The position numbers and the translations under genes were made by a program. The notes beneath the pieces were generated by a model. The model worked only from the letters and a program-made list of their open reading frames with translations. It was not told where the DNA came from and made no database searches. From positions 3,348,001 to 3,412,000 of the forward strand of contig NZ_CP041216.1 in NCBI RefSeq assembly GCF_020511155.1: DNA of 64,000 nucleotides, read 5' to 3'. Numbering within the stretch: position 1 is the first letter of the stretch; each line of letters opens with the position of its first letter. Below are positions 1 to 10,499 of this stretch, one piece after another. Source of the stretch: Shewanella glacialimarina. GTDB taxonomy: Bacteria; Pseudomonadota; Gammaproteobacteria; Enterobacterales; Shewanellaceae.

Positions 1-72
1 GACTTTAAGTCTAGTCAAGATTCTAATAATAGGATGAAAAAACAATAAAAAGAGCGATAAAAACTGACAAAA

Positions 73-96
73 AAGCCCTATTTCTCAATAGGGCTT
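73..96 (-). terminator. Rho-independent terminator after gabT
   Basis: A perfect 9-bp stem (73-81 with 88-96) has a 6-nt loop. It lies just beyond the gabT stop. Read on the minus strand, the hairpin is followed by TTTT, as expected for an intrinsic terminator closing the puuB-gabD-gabT operon. Confidence 0.8.
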
Positions 97-131
97 ACTT
101 TGTACTTAACGTATTGGGACGTTAATTGTAT

Positions 132-1409
132 TTAGCCATTAAAAACAACATTAAAGACTTCATCCATAATCGCTAAACCGGCATCAACTTGTGCATCAGG
201 CGCCGTTAAAGGCACTAATACTCGCAGGACATTTCCGTAGGTGCCGCAAGATAGTAAAATTAATCCGCGGTTACGGGCCTCCACTAATACTTTTGGACAA
301 TATTGTGGCGCAGGCTGACCATTTTCCATTAACTCAATGGCAATCATTGCACCTAAGCCACGCACTTCAGCAATTTGGCTATACTTACTTTGCATAGTGG
401 TTATTGAGGCTTTAATGCGTGTGCCTAAAGTGTTGGCTCGCTCAAGTAGCTTTTCTTGCTCAAAGACTTCAATCACCGCCAAAGCTGCTGCACAAGCCAG
501 TGGACTGCCACCATAAGTACCGCCTAAGCCACCGGCAGTAATAGCGTCCATCACTTCAGCGCGGCCAGTGATACCTGATAGCGGAAAGCCACCCGCTATC
601 GATTTAGCAAAAGTGGTAATGTCAGCGGCTACGCCCATTTGCTCCATGGCAAAAAAGGTTCCGGTACGGCCAGCACCAGTTTGCACTTCATCAGCAATAA
701 GCATTATGCCGTGGGTATCGCACAATTCACGTAAACGTTTCATAAAGCTTGGCGTGGCGGCATAAAAGCCACCCTCACCTTGTACGGGCTCTAAAATAAT
801 GGCGGCAATGTCACTCGGCTCAGCATCATTTTTAAAAATACGCTCAATTGAAGCCATTGCGGCATCTTCAGACACACCATGTAACTCACACGGAAACTCA
901 GCCCTAAAAACGTTAGCAGACATCAGTCCCATGCCTTTGCTGTAAGGGGCTACTTTACCGGTCAATGCCAATGCCGCGATAGTACGGCCATGATAACCTG
1001 AGGTAAAAGCAATAACACCAGCACGCTTTGTATAAGCGCGGGCAACTTTAACCGCGTTCTCTACCGCTTCAGAGCCGCTAGTAAACAACGCTGTTTTTTT
1101 AGCAAAGTCACCTGGCACTAACTGATTTAATTTTTCACACACTTCGACGTAGCTTTCATACGCTAGCACCATAAAACAAGTATGGGAAAAATCATCTAAT
1201 TGCGCTTGTACCGCAGCTTTTACTTTTGGGTGTAAGTGGCCAGTGTTAAGCACCGCAATACCACCAGCAAAATCGATATATTCACGACCTTCGACATCCC
1301 ATACGGTAGCATTTTCAGCCCGCTCTATGAAAAGCGGATGAATTTGACTTACGCCTTGCGCAACAGCTGCTTGGCGACGAGCCATTAATTGTTCATTTGT
1401 TTTATTCAT
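132..1409 (-). CDS. gabT: 4-aminobutyrate aminotransferase GabT
   Basis: A 425-residue class III PLP-dependent aminotransferase that converts GABA and 2-oxoglutarate to succinate semialdehyde and glutamate in the cytoplasm. The PLP-phosphate region SGSEAVENA is near residues 111-119. The PLP-contacting Asp is D240 in the motif LIADEVQTGAGRTG, and the Schiff-base lysine is K269 in TTFAKSIAGG. The length matches E. coli GabT (426). It is the last gene of a tight minus-strand operon, 11 bp after gabD, which supplies the next enzyme. This context makes GABA the likely substrate, although close homologues also accept 5-aminovalerate. Confidence 0.93.
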   Translation of the reverse strand: MNKTNEQLMARRQAAVAQGVSQIHPLFIERAENATVWDVEGREYIDFAGGIAVLNTGHLHPKVKAAVQAQLDDFSHTCFMVLAYESYVEVCEKLNQLVPGDFAKKTALFTSGSEAVENAVKVARAYTKRAGVIAFTSGYHGRTIAALALTGKVAPYSKGMGLMSANVFRAEFPCELHGVSEDAAMASIERIFKNDAEPSDIAAIILEPVQGEGGFYAATPSFMKRLRELCDTHGIMLIADEVQTGAGRTGTFFAMEQMGVAADITTFAKSIAGGFPLSGITGRAEVMDAITAGGLGGTYGGSPLACAAALAVIEVFEQEKLLERANTLGTRIKASITTMQSKYSQIAEVRGLGAMIAIELMENGQPAPQYCPKVLVEARNRGLILLSCGTYGNVLRVLVPLTAPDAQVDAGLAIMDEVFNVVFNG

Positions 1410-1420
1410 TGCCTATACCC

Positions 1421-2869
1421 TTAAACAGACATACAGATATATTTCATTTCGAGGTATTCCTCGATGCCAAATTTTGACCCTTCACGGCCTAAACCTGAAG
1501 ATTTTATTCCGCCAAATGGCGCAACTTCTGTCGAAATAAGCCCAGTGTTAACACCAACCATGCCGTACTCTAGTGCTTCAGCCACTTTATAAACTAATGA
1601 AATATCACGGCCATAAAAATAGGCTGCTAAACCAAACTCTGTATCGTTGGCTTGGTTAATTACATCATCTACACTATCAAACTTGAAGATTGGCGCTAAA
1701 GGACCAAAGGTTTCTTCGCGGGCAACTAACATGGTTTTATTGACATCACGCACTATGGTCGGCTCAAAAAAGAAACCGCCTAATGCGTGGGGGTTGCCAC
1801 CGGTAACCACACTGGCACCTTTTGCTAACGCATCATCTAAATGACTTTGCACTTTTGCTACAGCATTGGCATTTATCAGTGGTCCAATGGTGACACCTTG
1901 TTCAGTGCCATGTCCTACTTTCAACTTGGCGACAGCATCGGCAAATTTTTGGATGAAAGTGTCATATACTCCTGCTTGCACATAGATACGGTTAGCACAC
2001 ACACAGGTTTGACCTGCATTGCGATATTTAGCAATCATTGCACCTTCGACTGCGGCATCTATGTCTGCATCATCAAACACAATAAATGGCGCATTACCGC
2101 CTAATTCTAATGATAATTTTTTAAGCGTAGGCGCACACTGCGCCATCAGCTTGATACCAACCCCAGTTGAACCTGTAAAAGATAATTTTCGCACAATAGG
2201 GCTATCACACAGGGTATTACCAATTTCAATAGCATTGCCTGTAACCACACTAAATACCCCTGCTGGAATACCCGCTCGGCGGCTTAATTCAGCCAATGCT
2301 AATGCAGTAAAGGGAGTTTGCTCCGCAGGTTTAACCACCATAGTACAACCAGCAGCTAATGCCGGTGCTGCCTTTCGGGTAATCATAGCAGCGGGGAAAT
2401 TCCAAGGCGTAATTGCCGCAGTAACACCCACAGGTTGTTTGATAACTGTCAGTCTTTTATCAGCTTGATGGCCAGGAATAGTATCGCCATAAATACGCTT
2501 AGCTTCTTCAGCAAACCATTCAATAAATGACGCTGCATAAGTGACTTCGCCTTTTGCTTCAGCTAACGGCTTGCCCTGCTCGGTTGTCATCAGCAACGCA
2601 AGATCATCAGCGTTTTCGATTAATAACTCAAACCAACGACGCAATTTGCTACTACGCTCTTTAGCCGTTAGTGCACGCCAAGCAGGTAATGCTTTATTCG
2701 CCGCATCGATGGCAGCCAATGTTTCGGCTGCGCCCATTACAGGTACATGGCCGATAATGTCATGATTGGCCGGGTTTGCTATCGCAATGGTGTCACCAGA
2801 GTTTGCACTGGCCCATTGGCCATCGATATAGCATTGCTGTTGTAATAAACTTGGGTCATTCAATACCAT
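1421..2869 (-). CDS. gabD: Succinate-semialdehyde dehydrogenase GabD
   Basis: A 482-residue aldehyde dehydrogenase that oxidises succinate semialdehyde to succinate with NAD(P)+. Visible landmarks are the cofactor-domain motif PWNFP near residue 155, general-base E255 in LSLELGGNAPF, and catalytic C289 in NAGQTCVCANR. The nearby C291 gives the CxC pair seen in E. coli GabD. The length is nearly identical to E. coli GabD (482). The ATG is preceded by an AAGGA ribosome site 8 nt upstream. It lies between puuB (29 bp upstream) and gabT, so the operon completes putrescine-to-succinate conversion. Confidence 0.93.
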   Translation of the reverse strand: MVLNDPSLLQQQCYIDGQWASANSGDTIAIANPANHDIIGHVPVMGAAETLAAIDAANKALPAWRALTAKERSSKLRRWFELLIENADDLALLMTTEQGKPLAEAKGEVTYAASFIEWFAEEAKRIYGDTIPGHQADKRLTVIKQPVGVTAAITPWNFPAAMITRKAAPALAAGCTMVVKPAEQTPFTALALAELSRRAGIPAGVFSVVTGNAIEIGNTLCDSPIVRKLSFTGSTGVGIKLMAQCAPTLKKLSLELGGNAPFIVFDDADIDAAVEGAMIAKYRNAGQTCVCANRIYVQAGVYDTFIQKFADAVAKLKVGHGTEQGVTIGPLINANAVAKVQSHLDDALAKGASVVTGGNPHALGGFFFEPTIVRDVNKTMLVAREETFGPLAPIFKFDSVDDVINQANDTEFGLAAYFYGRDISLVYKVAEALEYGMVGVNTGLISTEVAPFGGIKSSGLGREGSKFGIEEYLEMKYICMSV

Positions 2870-2898
2870 GATGATTTCCTTAATCTAAATACCAAAAC

Positions 2899-4185
2899 TT
2901 ATACGCCAAACTTATCGCGCATAGTGTAATACCAAGCACCAATAGCACTGAAAGGCACTCTTAAGGCGTGTCCACCAGGAAACGGATAATGAGGTAATGC
3001 CGCAAATGCATCAAAGCGAGTAGCTTGGCCATTTAGCATTTCTGCGATCAGTTTTCCGGCAAGGTGTGTGTATGTCACACCATGGCCGCTACAACCTTGA
3101 GAGTAATAAATATTGTGGCCAATACGGCCAACTTGTGGCAAACGCGACAAGGTCATTAAGAAATTACCTGTCCAAGCATAATCAATTTTAATCCCTTTAA
3201 GTTGTGGGAATGTTTTCAGCAACTTAGGTTCTATAAGCGCTTTGATATTGGCGGGGTCACGTGCACCATACACCACACCGCCACCAAAAATTAACCGCTT
3301 ATCACCGCTTAAACGGTAGTAGTCGAGTAGATAGTTACAATCTTCGACACAATAATCTTGCGGTAAAATACTGGCAGCCATCTCATCAGATAAAGGCTCT
3401 GTAGTCACTACTTGAGTACCACATGGCATAGACTTAGCGTGTAATTCAGGCAGTAACTTACCTAAATAGGCATTACCAGCAACAACTACGAACTTACATT
3501 TAACTTGACCTTGCGCTGTATGCACCACCGGTGATGCACCATCGTCAATATTAATAACAGCAGAGTCTTCAAAAATTAATCCACCTAAAGATTCAACCGC
3601 ACGGGCTTCACCTAATGCTAAATTCAAAGGATGAATATGGCCGCCACTTTTATCTAATAAACCGCCAACATATAGGTCGGTATCAACCACCTTACGGATA
3701 GCATCGTGATCTAATATTTCAAGTTGTTGATTATGTCCATGGGCTTCCCACAAGTCTTTTTGTGAACGTAAATGGCCCATTTGTTTTTTATTCATGGCTG
3801 CAAAAACACCACCATTTTTTAAATCACAGTCAATGTTATATTTGGCAATGCGTTCACGAATGATACGCCCGCCTTCAAATGCCATTTCACCAAAAAGTTT
3901 GCCTTGCTCTTTGCCTACTACTTTTTCAATACTGTCTATGTCACGGCTAAAAGAGTTAACAATTTGACCGCCATTTCGGCCAGATGCACCCCAGCCAATT
4001 CTGGCGGCCTCAAGGATAACTACCCTCATGCCACTTTCTAAAAGATGAAGCCCCGCTGATAAGCCGGTATAACCTGCGCCAACAATACAAACATCTGTTT
4101 CTATAACAGATTCTAGACGAGGGCGTTCAACTTTATCGTTGGCCGATGCGGCGTAATATGAACTAGTATGAGGTGTAGCAGACAT
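2899..4185 (-). CDS. puuB: Gamma-glutamylputrescine oxidoreductase PuuB (FAD)
   Basis: A 428-residue DAO-family flavoprotein. The N-terminal Rossmann motif IVGAGYTGLSAGLHLL (residues about 35-50) and the RIGWGASGRNGGQ segment (about 62-74) bind FAD. The family oxidises the terminal amine of gamma-glutamyl-putrescine to gamma-glutamyl-gamma-aminobutyraldehyde, making H2O2 and NH3. It is the first gene of the puuB-gabD-gabT operon. A paralogue of similar length (435 residues) is encoded at 13842-15149, so which of the two carries the main PuuB activity cannot be decided from sequence. Confidence 0.85.
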   Translation of the reverse strand: MSATPHTSSYYAASANDKVERPRLESVIETDVCIVGAGYTGLSAGLHLLESGMRVVILEAARIGWGASGRNGGQIVNSFSRDIDSIEKVVGKEQGKLFGEMAFEGGRIIRERIAKYNIDCDLKNGGVFAAMNKKQMGHLRSQKDLWEAHGHNQQLEILDHDAIRKVVDTDLYVGGLLDKSGGHIHPLNLALGEARAVESLGGLIFEDSAVINIDDGASPVVHTAQGQVKCKFVVVAGNAYLGKLLPELHAKSMPCGTQVVTTEPLSDEMAASILPQDYCVEDCNYLLDYYRLSGDKRLIFGGGVVYGARDPANIKALIEPKLLKTFPQLKGIKIDYAWTGNFLMTLSRLPQVGRIGHNIYYSQGCSGHGVTYTHLAGKLIAEMLNGQATRFDAFAALPHYPFPGGHALRVPFSAIGAWYYTMRDKFGV

Positions 4186-4520
4186 AGCACTTCCTTTATA
4201 TGTACATAGTAAAATATAACTGTCTCATCCTACACCTAGGACATTATAAAAACTAGCCAAAAATGTATAATTATTTACAGTTTGTTGAAAATATTAAACA
4301 CTCTAGAACCATAATCCGACACTATTATTAGCATGACTAATGGGCACGAATACAGCTTGTTTTGATAAGTTTGGGTTATCTAAATTTTGGTATCTAAGTG
4401 ATGGTGACCTAATTAAACCGACAAGTGACCCACAAGAAAGCCCATTAAAGATGAAATACTCGAGCGCTAATCTAAAAAAGTTTATTCTAGGCTCGTACTT
4501 GAGTAATGACTGGCTACAGA
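4186..4520. promoter_or_regulatory. Promoter region of puuB operon, no credible gene
   Basis: This AT-rich segment lies between the potI terminator and puuB. It must hold the minus-strand puuB promoter. Two weak resemblances (10 of 15) to the E. coli PuuR box start near 4211 (AAAATATAACTGTCT) and 4288 (AAAATATTAAACACT). In such AT-rich DNA these are only suggestive. A plus-strand ORF beginning at 4340 runs into the terminator and has no family features, so it was not called. Confidence 0.4.
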
Positions 4521-4566
4521 TAAAAAAAAAGCGCGTTGATGAATCAAAATATCATCATTACGCGCT
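4521..4566 (-). terminator. Intrinsic terminator of the pot operon
   Basis: A long hairpin pairs AGCGCGTTGATGA (4530-4542) with 4552-4566 around a 2-nt bulge. On the minus strand it is followed by a run of eight or more T residues (complement of 4522-4530). It lies about 25 bp past the potI stop. Confidence 0.85.
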
Positions 4567-4588
4567 TCTATTATTTCAAGGTAATACC

Positions 4589-5407
4589 CTATGACTCCAT
4601 CGCTTTTTGCGCTTTCTTTTCTGCCCGTCGAGTAAAATACCAGGACAGAAATGCAACAAGAGACACTGCAAAAATAATAATGGTCGCTAACGCATTAATC
4701 TTAGGCGACACTCCTAAACGCACTGATGAAAACACTACCATAGGCAAGGTTGTTGAACCCGGCCCGGAAGCAAAGCTGGCAATTACTAAGTCATCTAATG
4801 ACAAGCTAAACGATAATAACCAACCAGCAATTAAGGCTGGCGATATCATAGGAACCGTAATCAAGAAGAAGGTTTTAAGCGGCGTGGCCCCTAAATCCAT
4901 CGCAGCTTCTTCAATTGATCTGTCTAACTCGCGCAATCTTGACGACACCACAACGGCTACGTAAGCGGCACAAAATGTTGAGTGAGCTATCCAAACTGTT
5001 AGCATTCCGCGTTCAGTTGGCCAACCAAAAGTATCAGCCATTTGCACAAACAATAACAGTAAAGATAAACCGGTGATCACTTCAGGCATAACCAATGGCG
5101 CGGTGATCATGTTAGATAAGGTTAACTTAGCCCATGAGCGACGAAAACGTGTCATGACAAATGCTGCCATAGTGCCAATAATGACCGCCATAGTTGCACT
5201 GTAAAATGCGATACGTAAACTCACCCATACGGCACTTAAAATCTGTTCATCTTGAAACAGTTCACCGTACCATTTTGGTGAAAACCCACTCCAGACTGTG
5301 ACCAATTTTGATTCATTAAAAGAGTAAATAACCAAAATAAGCATCGGGGCATACAGAAAAAGTAAGCCGAACCACAGCATGATTTTAGAGAAACTTAATT
5401 TTTTCAT
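4589..5407 (-). CDS. potI: Putrescine ABC transporter permease PotI
   Basis: A 272-residue inner-membrane permease of the spermidine/putrescine (PotC/PotI) type with six predicted membrane segments. The first is at about residues 7-28 (IMLWFGLLFLYAPMLILVIY). The EAA loop, EEAAMDLGATPLKTFFLITVP, near residues 167-187, contacts the ATPase PotG. The start codon overlaps the potH stop by 4 bp (ATGA at 5404-5407), which indicates translational coupling. Last gene of potF-potG-potH-potI; the length is close to E. coli PotI (281). Confidence 0.92.
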   Translation of the reverse strand: MKKLSFSKIMLWFGLLFLYAPMLILVIYSFNESKLVTVWSGFSPKWYGELFQDEQILSAVWVSLRIAFYSATMAVIIGTMAAFVMTRFRRSWAKLTLSNMITAPLVMPEVITGLSLLLLFVQMADTFGWPTERGMLTVWIAHSTFCAAYVAVVVSSRLRELDRSIEEAAMDLGATPLKTFFLITVPMISPALIAGWLLSFSLSLDDLVIASFASGPGSTTLPMVVFSSVRLGVSPKINALATIIIFAVSLVAFLSWYFTRRAEKKAQKAMES

Positions 5408-6303
5408 GCATCGTTCTCCATATCACGTGATTGATAGCGATGGAACAAGGTAATTGGCACAATTAGCAGTGCTAGCATGACAATAGCCAATGATGACGCC
5501 ACAGGCCAATCACGGTTATTAAAGAACTCTTGCCACAATACTTTACCAATCATCAATGAATCAGGGCCACCTAGTAGCTCAGGAATAACAAACTCACCAA
5601 CCGCTGGAATAAACACAAGCATTGAGCCTGCTACCACTCCCCCCATTGATAAAGGCAGCGTAATTTTCCAAAAGGTATTGAGACTACTAGAACCCAAATC
5701 AGATGCGGCTTCAATTAAGCTCATATCCAGTTTCACAAGGGTCGCGTACAAGGGCAAAATCATAAATGGCAGGTAGCCATAAATAATACCAATATAGACG
5801 GCAAAGTTAGTATTGAGCATTTGAATAGGCTCAGAAATGACCCCAAGCCAGATTAAGAAGTTATTCACTAAGCCAGTGTTACTTAAAATACCCATCCAGG
5901 CATAAATACGGATCAAAAATGATGTCCATGATGGCAGCATTACTAACAGTAATAACACAGGTTGAAATCGTGTTGGCGCTCTAGCAATGGCATAAGCCAT
6001 AGGGAAGCCTAATAACAAACAACCTAAGGTGGCAATGAGTGCCATTTTAAGTGAGGTTAAATAGGCAACGTAGTACATTGAATCCTGTAACAATAGTAAA
6101 TAGTTACCAAAATTCAAAAAGATGGATAATGTCTCATCAATAAAGCTAAAGGTTGCCTCGTAGGGAGGAATAGCAATCGCAGCAGTTGAAAAACTCAGCT
6201 TCAACACAATCGCGAAAGGCAGCGCAAAGAACATCAATAACCATAGGTAAGGAATACCCATGGTCAAATGTCGGCCTTTTAGGCGTTTAAATGGATTCAT
6301 CAT
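5404..6303 (-). CDS. potH: Putrescine ABC transporter permease PotH
   Basis: An inner-membrane permease (299 residues from this start) of the PotB/PotH type, partner of PotI. The EAA loop is visible as EAASDLGSSSLNTFWKITLP. A longer in-frame reading to 6360 exists, but its extra 19 residues overlap potG and look non-native. The ATG at 6303 overlaps the potG stop as ATGA, the same coupling used between potH and potI, so it is chosen here. A second ATG follows immediately at 6300. Confidence 0.9.
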   Translation of the reverse strand: MMNPFKRLKGRHLTMGIPYLWLLMFFALPFAIVLKLSFSTAAIAIPPYEATFSFIDETLSIFLNFGNYLLLLQDSMYYVAYLTSLKMALIATLGCLLLGFPMAYAIARAPTRFQPVLLLLVMLPSWTSFLIRIYAWMGILSNTGLVNNFLIWLGVISEPIQMLNTNFAVYIGIIYGYLPFMILPLYATLVKLDMSLIEAASDLGSSSLNTFWKITLPLSMGGVVAGSMLVFIPAVGEFVIPELLGGPDSLMIGKVLWQEFFNNRDWPVASSLAIVMLALLIVPITLFHRYQSRDMENDA

Positions 6304-7436
6304 GATTGCAATACAACCCCGCTGGTGTCTTCCCAACTGATAAAGACTTCTTCTTCCCATGTTGGGTGATCCGATCGGCGTTCACGGTTAATCATTGAGC
6401 ACTGAACAATTTGCTTGTTCCTTAGCTTAATATAAAACACTGAAACGCCACCTAAATAGGCAATATCATGTACTACGCCTCTGGCCCAGTTATACTCACC
6501 TTCAGGTTGTTCACGGGTAATGATGGTTTTTTCAGGGCGCACAGCAAGCATCACAGTCTTATTATCTAAACTGGTAGAAATACCGTGTCCAATATAAAAA
6601 GGTTGTTTTAAAGTGTGTGATTTAATAATGGCGTGATCGGTTTCATCGGCAATAATATCGCCTTTAAATAAATTTACTGTGCCAATAAACTCAGCAACCA
6701 TACGGCTATTAGGCGCCTCATAAATGTCTGTTGGGCTGCCAGTTTGTGCAATCCAGCCTTCATTCATTATCGAAATCCGCCCGGCCATGGTCATGGCCTC
6801 TTCTTGATCGTGAGTTACCATGACACAGGTCACGCCGACGGCTTCAAGAATATCGACCACTTCTAACTGCATTTGAGTACGCAGCTTTTTATCTAATGCG
6901 CCCATAGGCTCATCAAGTAGTAATAGTTTAGGTCTTTTAGCTAATGAACGAGCCAAGGCGACACGTTGACGCTGACCACCCGATAATTGGTGTGGTTTAC
7001 GCTTAGCATATGTTTCCATGTGCACCAACTTGAGCATTTCCTCAACGCGTTGAGCAATATCAGCTTTAGGCATTTTGTCTTGTTTTAAGCCAAAGGCAAT
7101 ATTTTGTTCTACCGTCATATGTGGAAATAATGCATAGGATTGGAACATCATATTGATAGGGCGTTCATAGGGAGGCATGTCGGTAATATCGACACCGTCC
7201 AGAAAAATGCGACCTTCAGTCGGCTTTTCAAAACCGGCCAATATACGTAATAGGGTAGATTTCCCTGAGCCTGAGCCACCTAATAATGCGAAAATTTCAC
7301 CTTGATTAATGGTCAGTGACACATTGTCGACTGCGCGGACATCATCAAATAGTTTACTAATTCGATCAATTTTAAGGAGTACTTTATCTTGCGTCTTTGT
7401 GGTTGGTTTATTAGTGACGCCCGAGTTGTTTTCCAT
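6300..7436 (-). CDS. potG: Putrescine ABC transporter ATPase PotG
   Basis: A cytoplasmic ATPase of 378 residues. Walker A is LGGSGSGKST, the Q-loop is in MMFQSYALFPHM, the signature is LSGGQRQRVALARS and Walker B is LLLLDEPMGALD. The H-loop is MVTHDQEEA, and a C-terminal TOBE-like regulatory region begins at about residue 270. An upstream in-frame ATG at 7505 would add 23 residues. The ATG at 7436 (MENNSGV) is preferred because GGCGGAG lies 7-8 nt upstream and the length then equals E. coli PotG (377). Confidence 0.93.
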   Translation of the reverse strand: MENNSGVTNKPTTKTQDKVLLKIDRISKLFDDVRAVDNVSLTINQGEIFALLGGSGSGKSTLLRILAGFEKPTEGRIFLDGVDITDMPPYERPINMMFQSYALFPHMTVEQNIAFGLKQDKMPKADIAQRVEEMLKLVHMETYAKRKPHQLSGGQRQRVALARSLAKRPKLLLLDEPMGALDKKLRTQMQLEVVDILEAVGVTCVMVTHDQEEAMTMAGRISIMNEGWIAQTGSPTDIYEAPNSRMVAEFIGTVNLFKGDIIADETDHAIIKSHTLKQPFYIGHGISTSLDNKTVMLAVRPEKTIITREQPEGEYNWARGVVHDIAYLGGVSVFYIKLRNKQIVQCSMINRERRSDHPTWEEEVFISWEDTSGVVLQS

Positions 7437-7536
7437 GATACTGCTCCGCCTAGTTGGAGTATGTGTTCTGTAACTTTGATTATTATTTGGGGTTACAAAG
7501 AACATTAAAATCTGATTGATGAAAGGGCTAAGTATT

Positions 7537-7558
7537 TAGGGCAAGTTACCTTGCCCTA
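7537..7558 (-). other. Intercistronic hairpin between potF and potG
   Basis: A perfect 9-bp inverted repeat, TAGGGCAAG / CTTGCCCTA, with a 4-nt loop lies 15 bp past the potF stop and 100 bp before potG. No T-run follows on the minus strand. It is therefore more likely an mRNA-stabilising or partial-attenuation hairpin, allowing more binding protein than permease, than a full terminator. That role is inferred. Confidence 0.65.
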
Positions 7559-7572
7559 ATATGTGGATCTGA

Positions 7573-8748
<1,176 letters not shown>

Positions 8749-8931
8749 TTATAAAAAGGAAATTATCCAATGCTACATCATATTTCTGCATCGGTAACAT
8801 CACAGCAAAATGCAAATGCTATAATTTTTTTGGATTCTATCAAAAACCTTTTTAATTACTAGATAGTAACAATCTAATTGCTTAAAAAACCACTAATCAT
8901 TCATAAACATTCAACGTCACAGTCATTGTTA

Positions 8932-10302
8932 TCAATATGCTTTACTGGCTAAACATTTAGTATAGGTGTCATTTAGGGCCATTAAAGCCTTATCAACCAA
9001 CTCATCGATCTCTGCCTTGGTAATAACCAGTGGCGGAGAAATAATCATAGTATCGCCCACTGACCGCATCACCAAACCATGCTCGATACAGAAATCTCGA
9101 CACCAAGTTCCCACACCCATATTGGCTGAAAAACGCTGGCGTTTCGCTTTATCTTGCACTAGCTCAATCGCAGCAACCAGACCTAAGCCTCTTACCTCAC
9201 CCACTAATGGATGCTCAGCTAATTGTTGCAAGCGTTGTTGAAAATACGGTGCCGTTTCAGTAGCCACTTTTTCAACTAATTTTTCTCGTTTGATAATATT
9301 GATATTTTCTAATGCAGCAGCCGCAGCAACCGGATGACCTGAGTAGGTAAAACCGTGGGTAAATTCACCACATTGTTGTTTAATCACATCCGCGACACGG
9401 TCTGCAATTATTACGCCACCCATAGGCACGTAGCCAGATGTCATGCCTTTTGCTATCGAAATAAAATCAGGTTGTAAGTCAAAGTATTCAGCGGCAAACC
9501 AATGCCCAGTTCGACCAAAACCACTAATCACTTCATCCAAAATAAGTAACACGTCATATTTAGCTAAAATACGTTTAATTTCAGGCCAGTATGTGGATGG
9601 AGGAATGATAACACCGCCAGCCCCCTGAAAAGGTTCGGCAATAAATGCCGCAACATTATCTTCACCCAACTCTAATATTTTAGTTTCTAGTGTTTGTGCA
9701 GCTTGTAGACCAAATGCTTCGGGCGTTAAGTCCCCCCCTTCGGCATACCAATAGGGTTGTGCGATATGCACTACTTTGGGGATAGGTAAATCCCCTTGTT
9801 CGTGCATGCCAGACATGCCACCTAAACTTGCACCCGCTACGGTAGAACCATGGTAAGCATTGTGTCGGCTGATAATTGTTTTTTTATTGGGTTGACCTTT
9901 TAAGTCCCAATAGCGTCGCACCATACGTAAGTTTGTGTCGTTTGATTCAGATCCCGAACCGGTAAAGAACACACTATTCATGTGTTTAGGGGCTAGTTCG
10001 GCAATGGTTTTTGCTAACTCAATAGCAGGTGGATGAGTACATTGAAAAAAGCTGTTGTAGAAAGGAAGTTTTTGCATCTGCTGACAGGCGGCATCGACAA
10101 TTGATTGTCGGCCATAACCCACATTTACACACCAAAGCCCTGCCATTGCGTCTAATAATTTATGACCTTGGACATCCCATATATAAACACCATCGGCTCG
10201 CTCAATAACACGAGTGCCTTTCTCGCCAAGGGCTTTAGAGTCTGTAAATGGATGAATAAAATGTGCTTTATCTGCTTGCTGTAAAGAGGCTAAATTTGTC
10301 AT
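8932..10302 (-). CDS. spuC: Putrescine--pyruvate aminotransferase, SpuC-like
   Basis: A 456-residue class III PLP aminotransferase. The N-terminal region (WDVQGHKLLDAMAGLWCVNVGYGR) closely resembles Pseudomonas SpuC, which transfers the amino group of putrescine to pyruvate. Motifs seen are FFTGSGSESNDTN for PLP phosphate, LLILDEVISGFGRTG with the PLP Asp, and SIAKGMTSGYVPMGG with the Schiff-base Lys. It lies between puuA and potF on the same strand, but 197 bp from puuA and 258 bp from potF, so it may have its own promoter. It gives a transaminase route parallel to the gamma-glutamyl route. Confidence 0.82.
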   Translation of the reverse strand: MTNLASLQQADKAHFIHPFTDSKALGEKGTRVIERADGVYIWDVQGHKLLDAMAGLWCVNVGYGRQSIVDAACQQMQKLPFYNSFFQCTHPPAIELAKTIAELAPKHMNSVFFTGSGSESNDTNLRMVRRYWDLKGQPNKKTIISRHNAYHGSTVAGASLGGMSGMHEQGDLPIPKVVHIAQPYWYAEGGDLTPEAFGLQAAQTLETKILELGEDNVAAFIAEPFQGAGGVIIPPSTYWPEIKRILAKYDVLLILDEVISGFGRTGHWFAAEYFDLQPDFISIAKGMTSGYVPMGGVIIADRVADVIKQQCGEFTHGFTYSGHPVAAAAALENINIIKREKLVEKVATETAPYFQQRLQQLAEHPLVGEVRGLGLVAAIELVQDKAKRQRFSANMGVGTWCRDFCIEHGLVMRSVGDTMIISPPLVITKAEIDELVDKALMALNDTYTKCLASKAY

Positions 10303-10499
10303 ACATGTTCCTTTAAGCTGGCAAAAATGACAACTTACCAGTCCTGACTGCTGTTATGTAATCATCTGAAAATATTATTAACTCTTCGACTGACGTAATG
10401 AGCCACTCTTTCTAGTTAAGAGTACCTAGCAACTGATCAAACTAAGTTGCGAACAGGCTAACTTCGCAACTTAATTAGATACTCACTTAACCGTTAAAA

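Noticed and set aside
4340..4594. Plus-strand reading frame of 84 codons
   Set aside because: It runs through the potI terminator hairpin, has no family features and lies in AT-rich promoter DNA.
6304..6360. Longer N-terminus for PotH starting at 6360
   Set aside because: It overlaps potG by 61 bp and adds a sequence unlike PotH; the ATGA overlap at 6303 is the normal coupled start.
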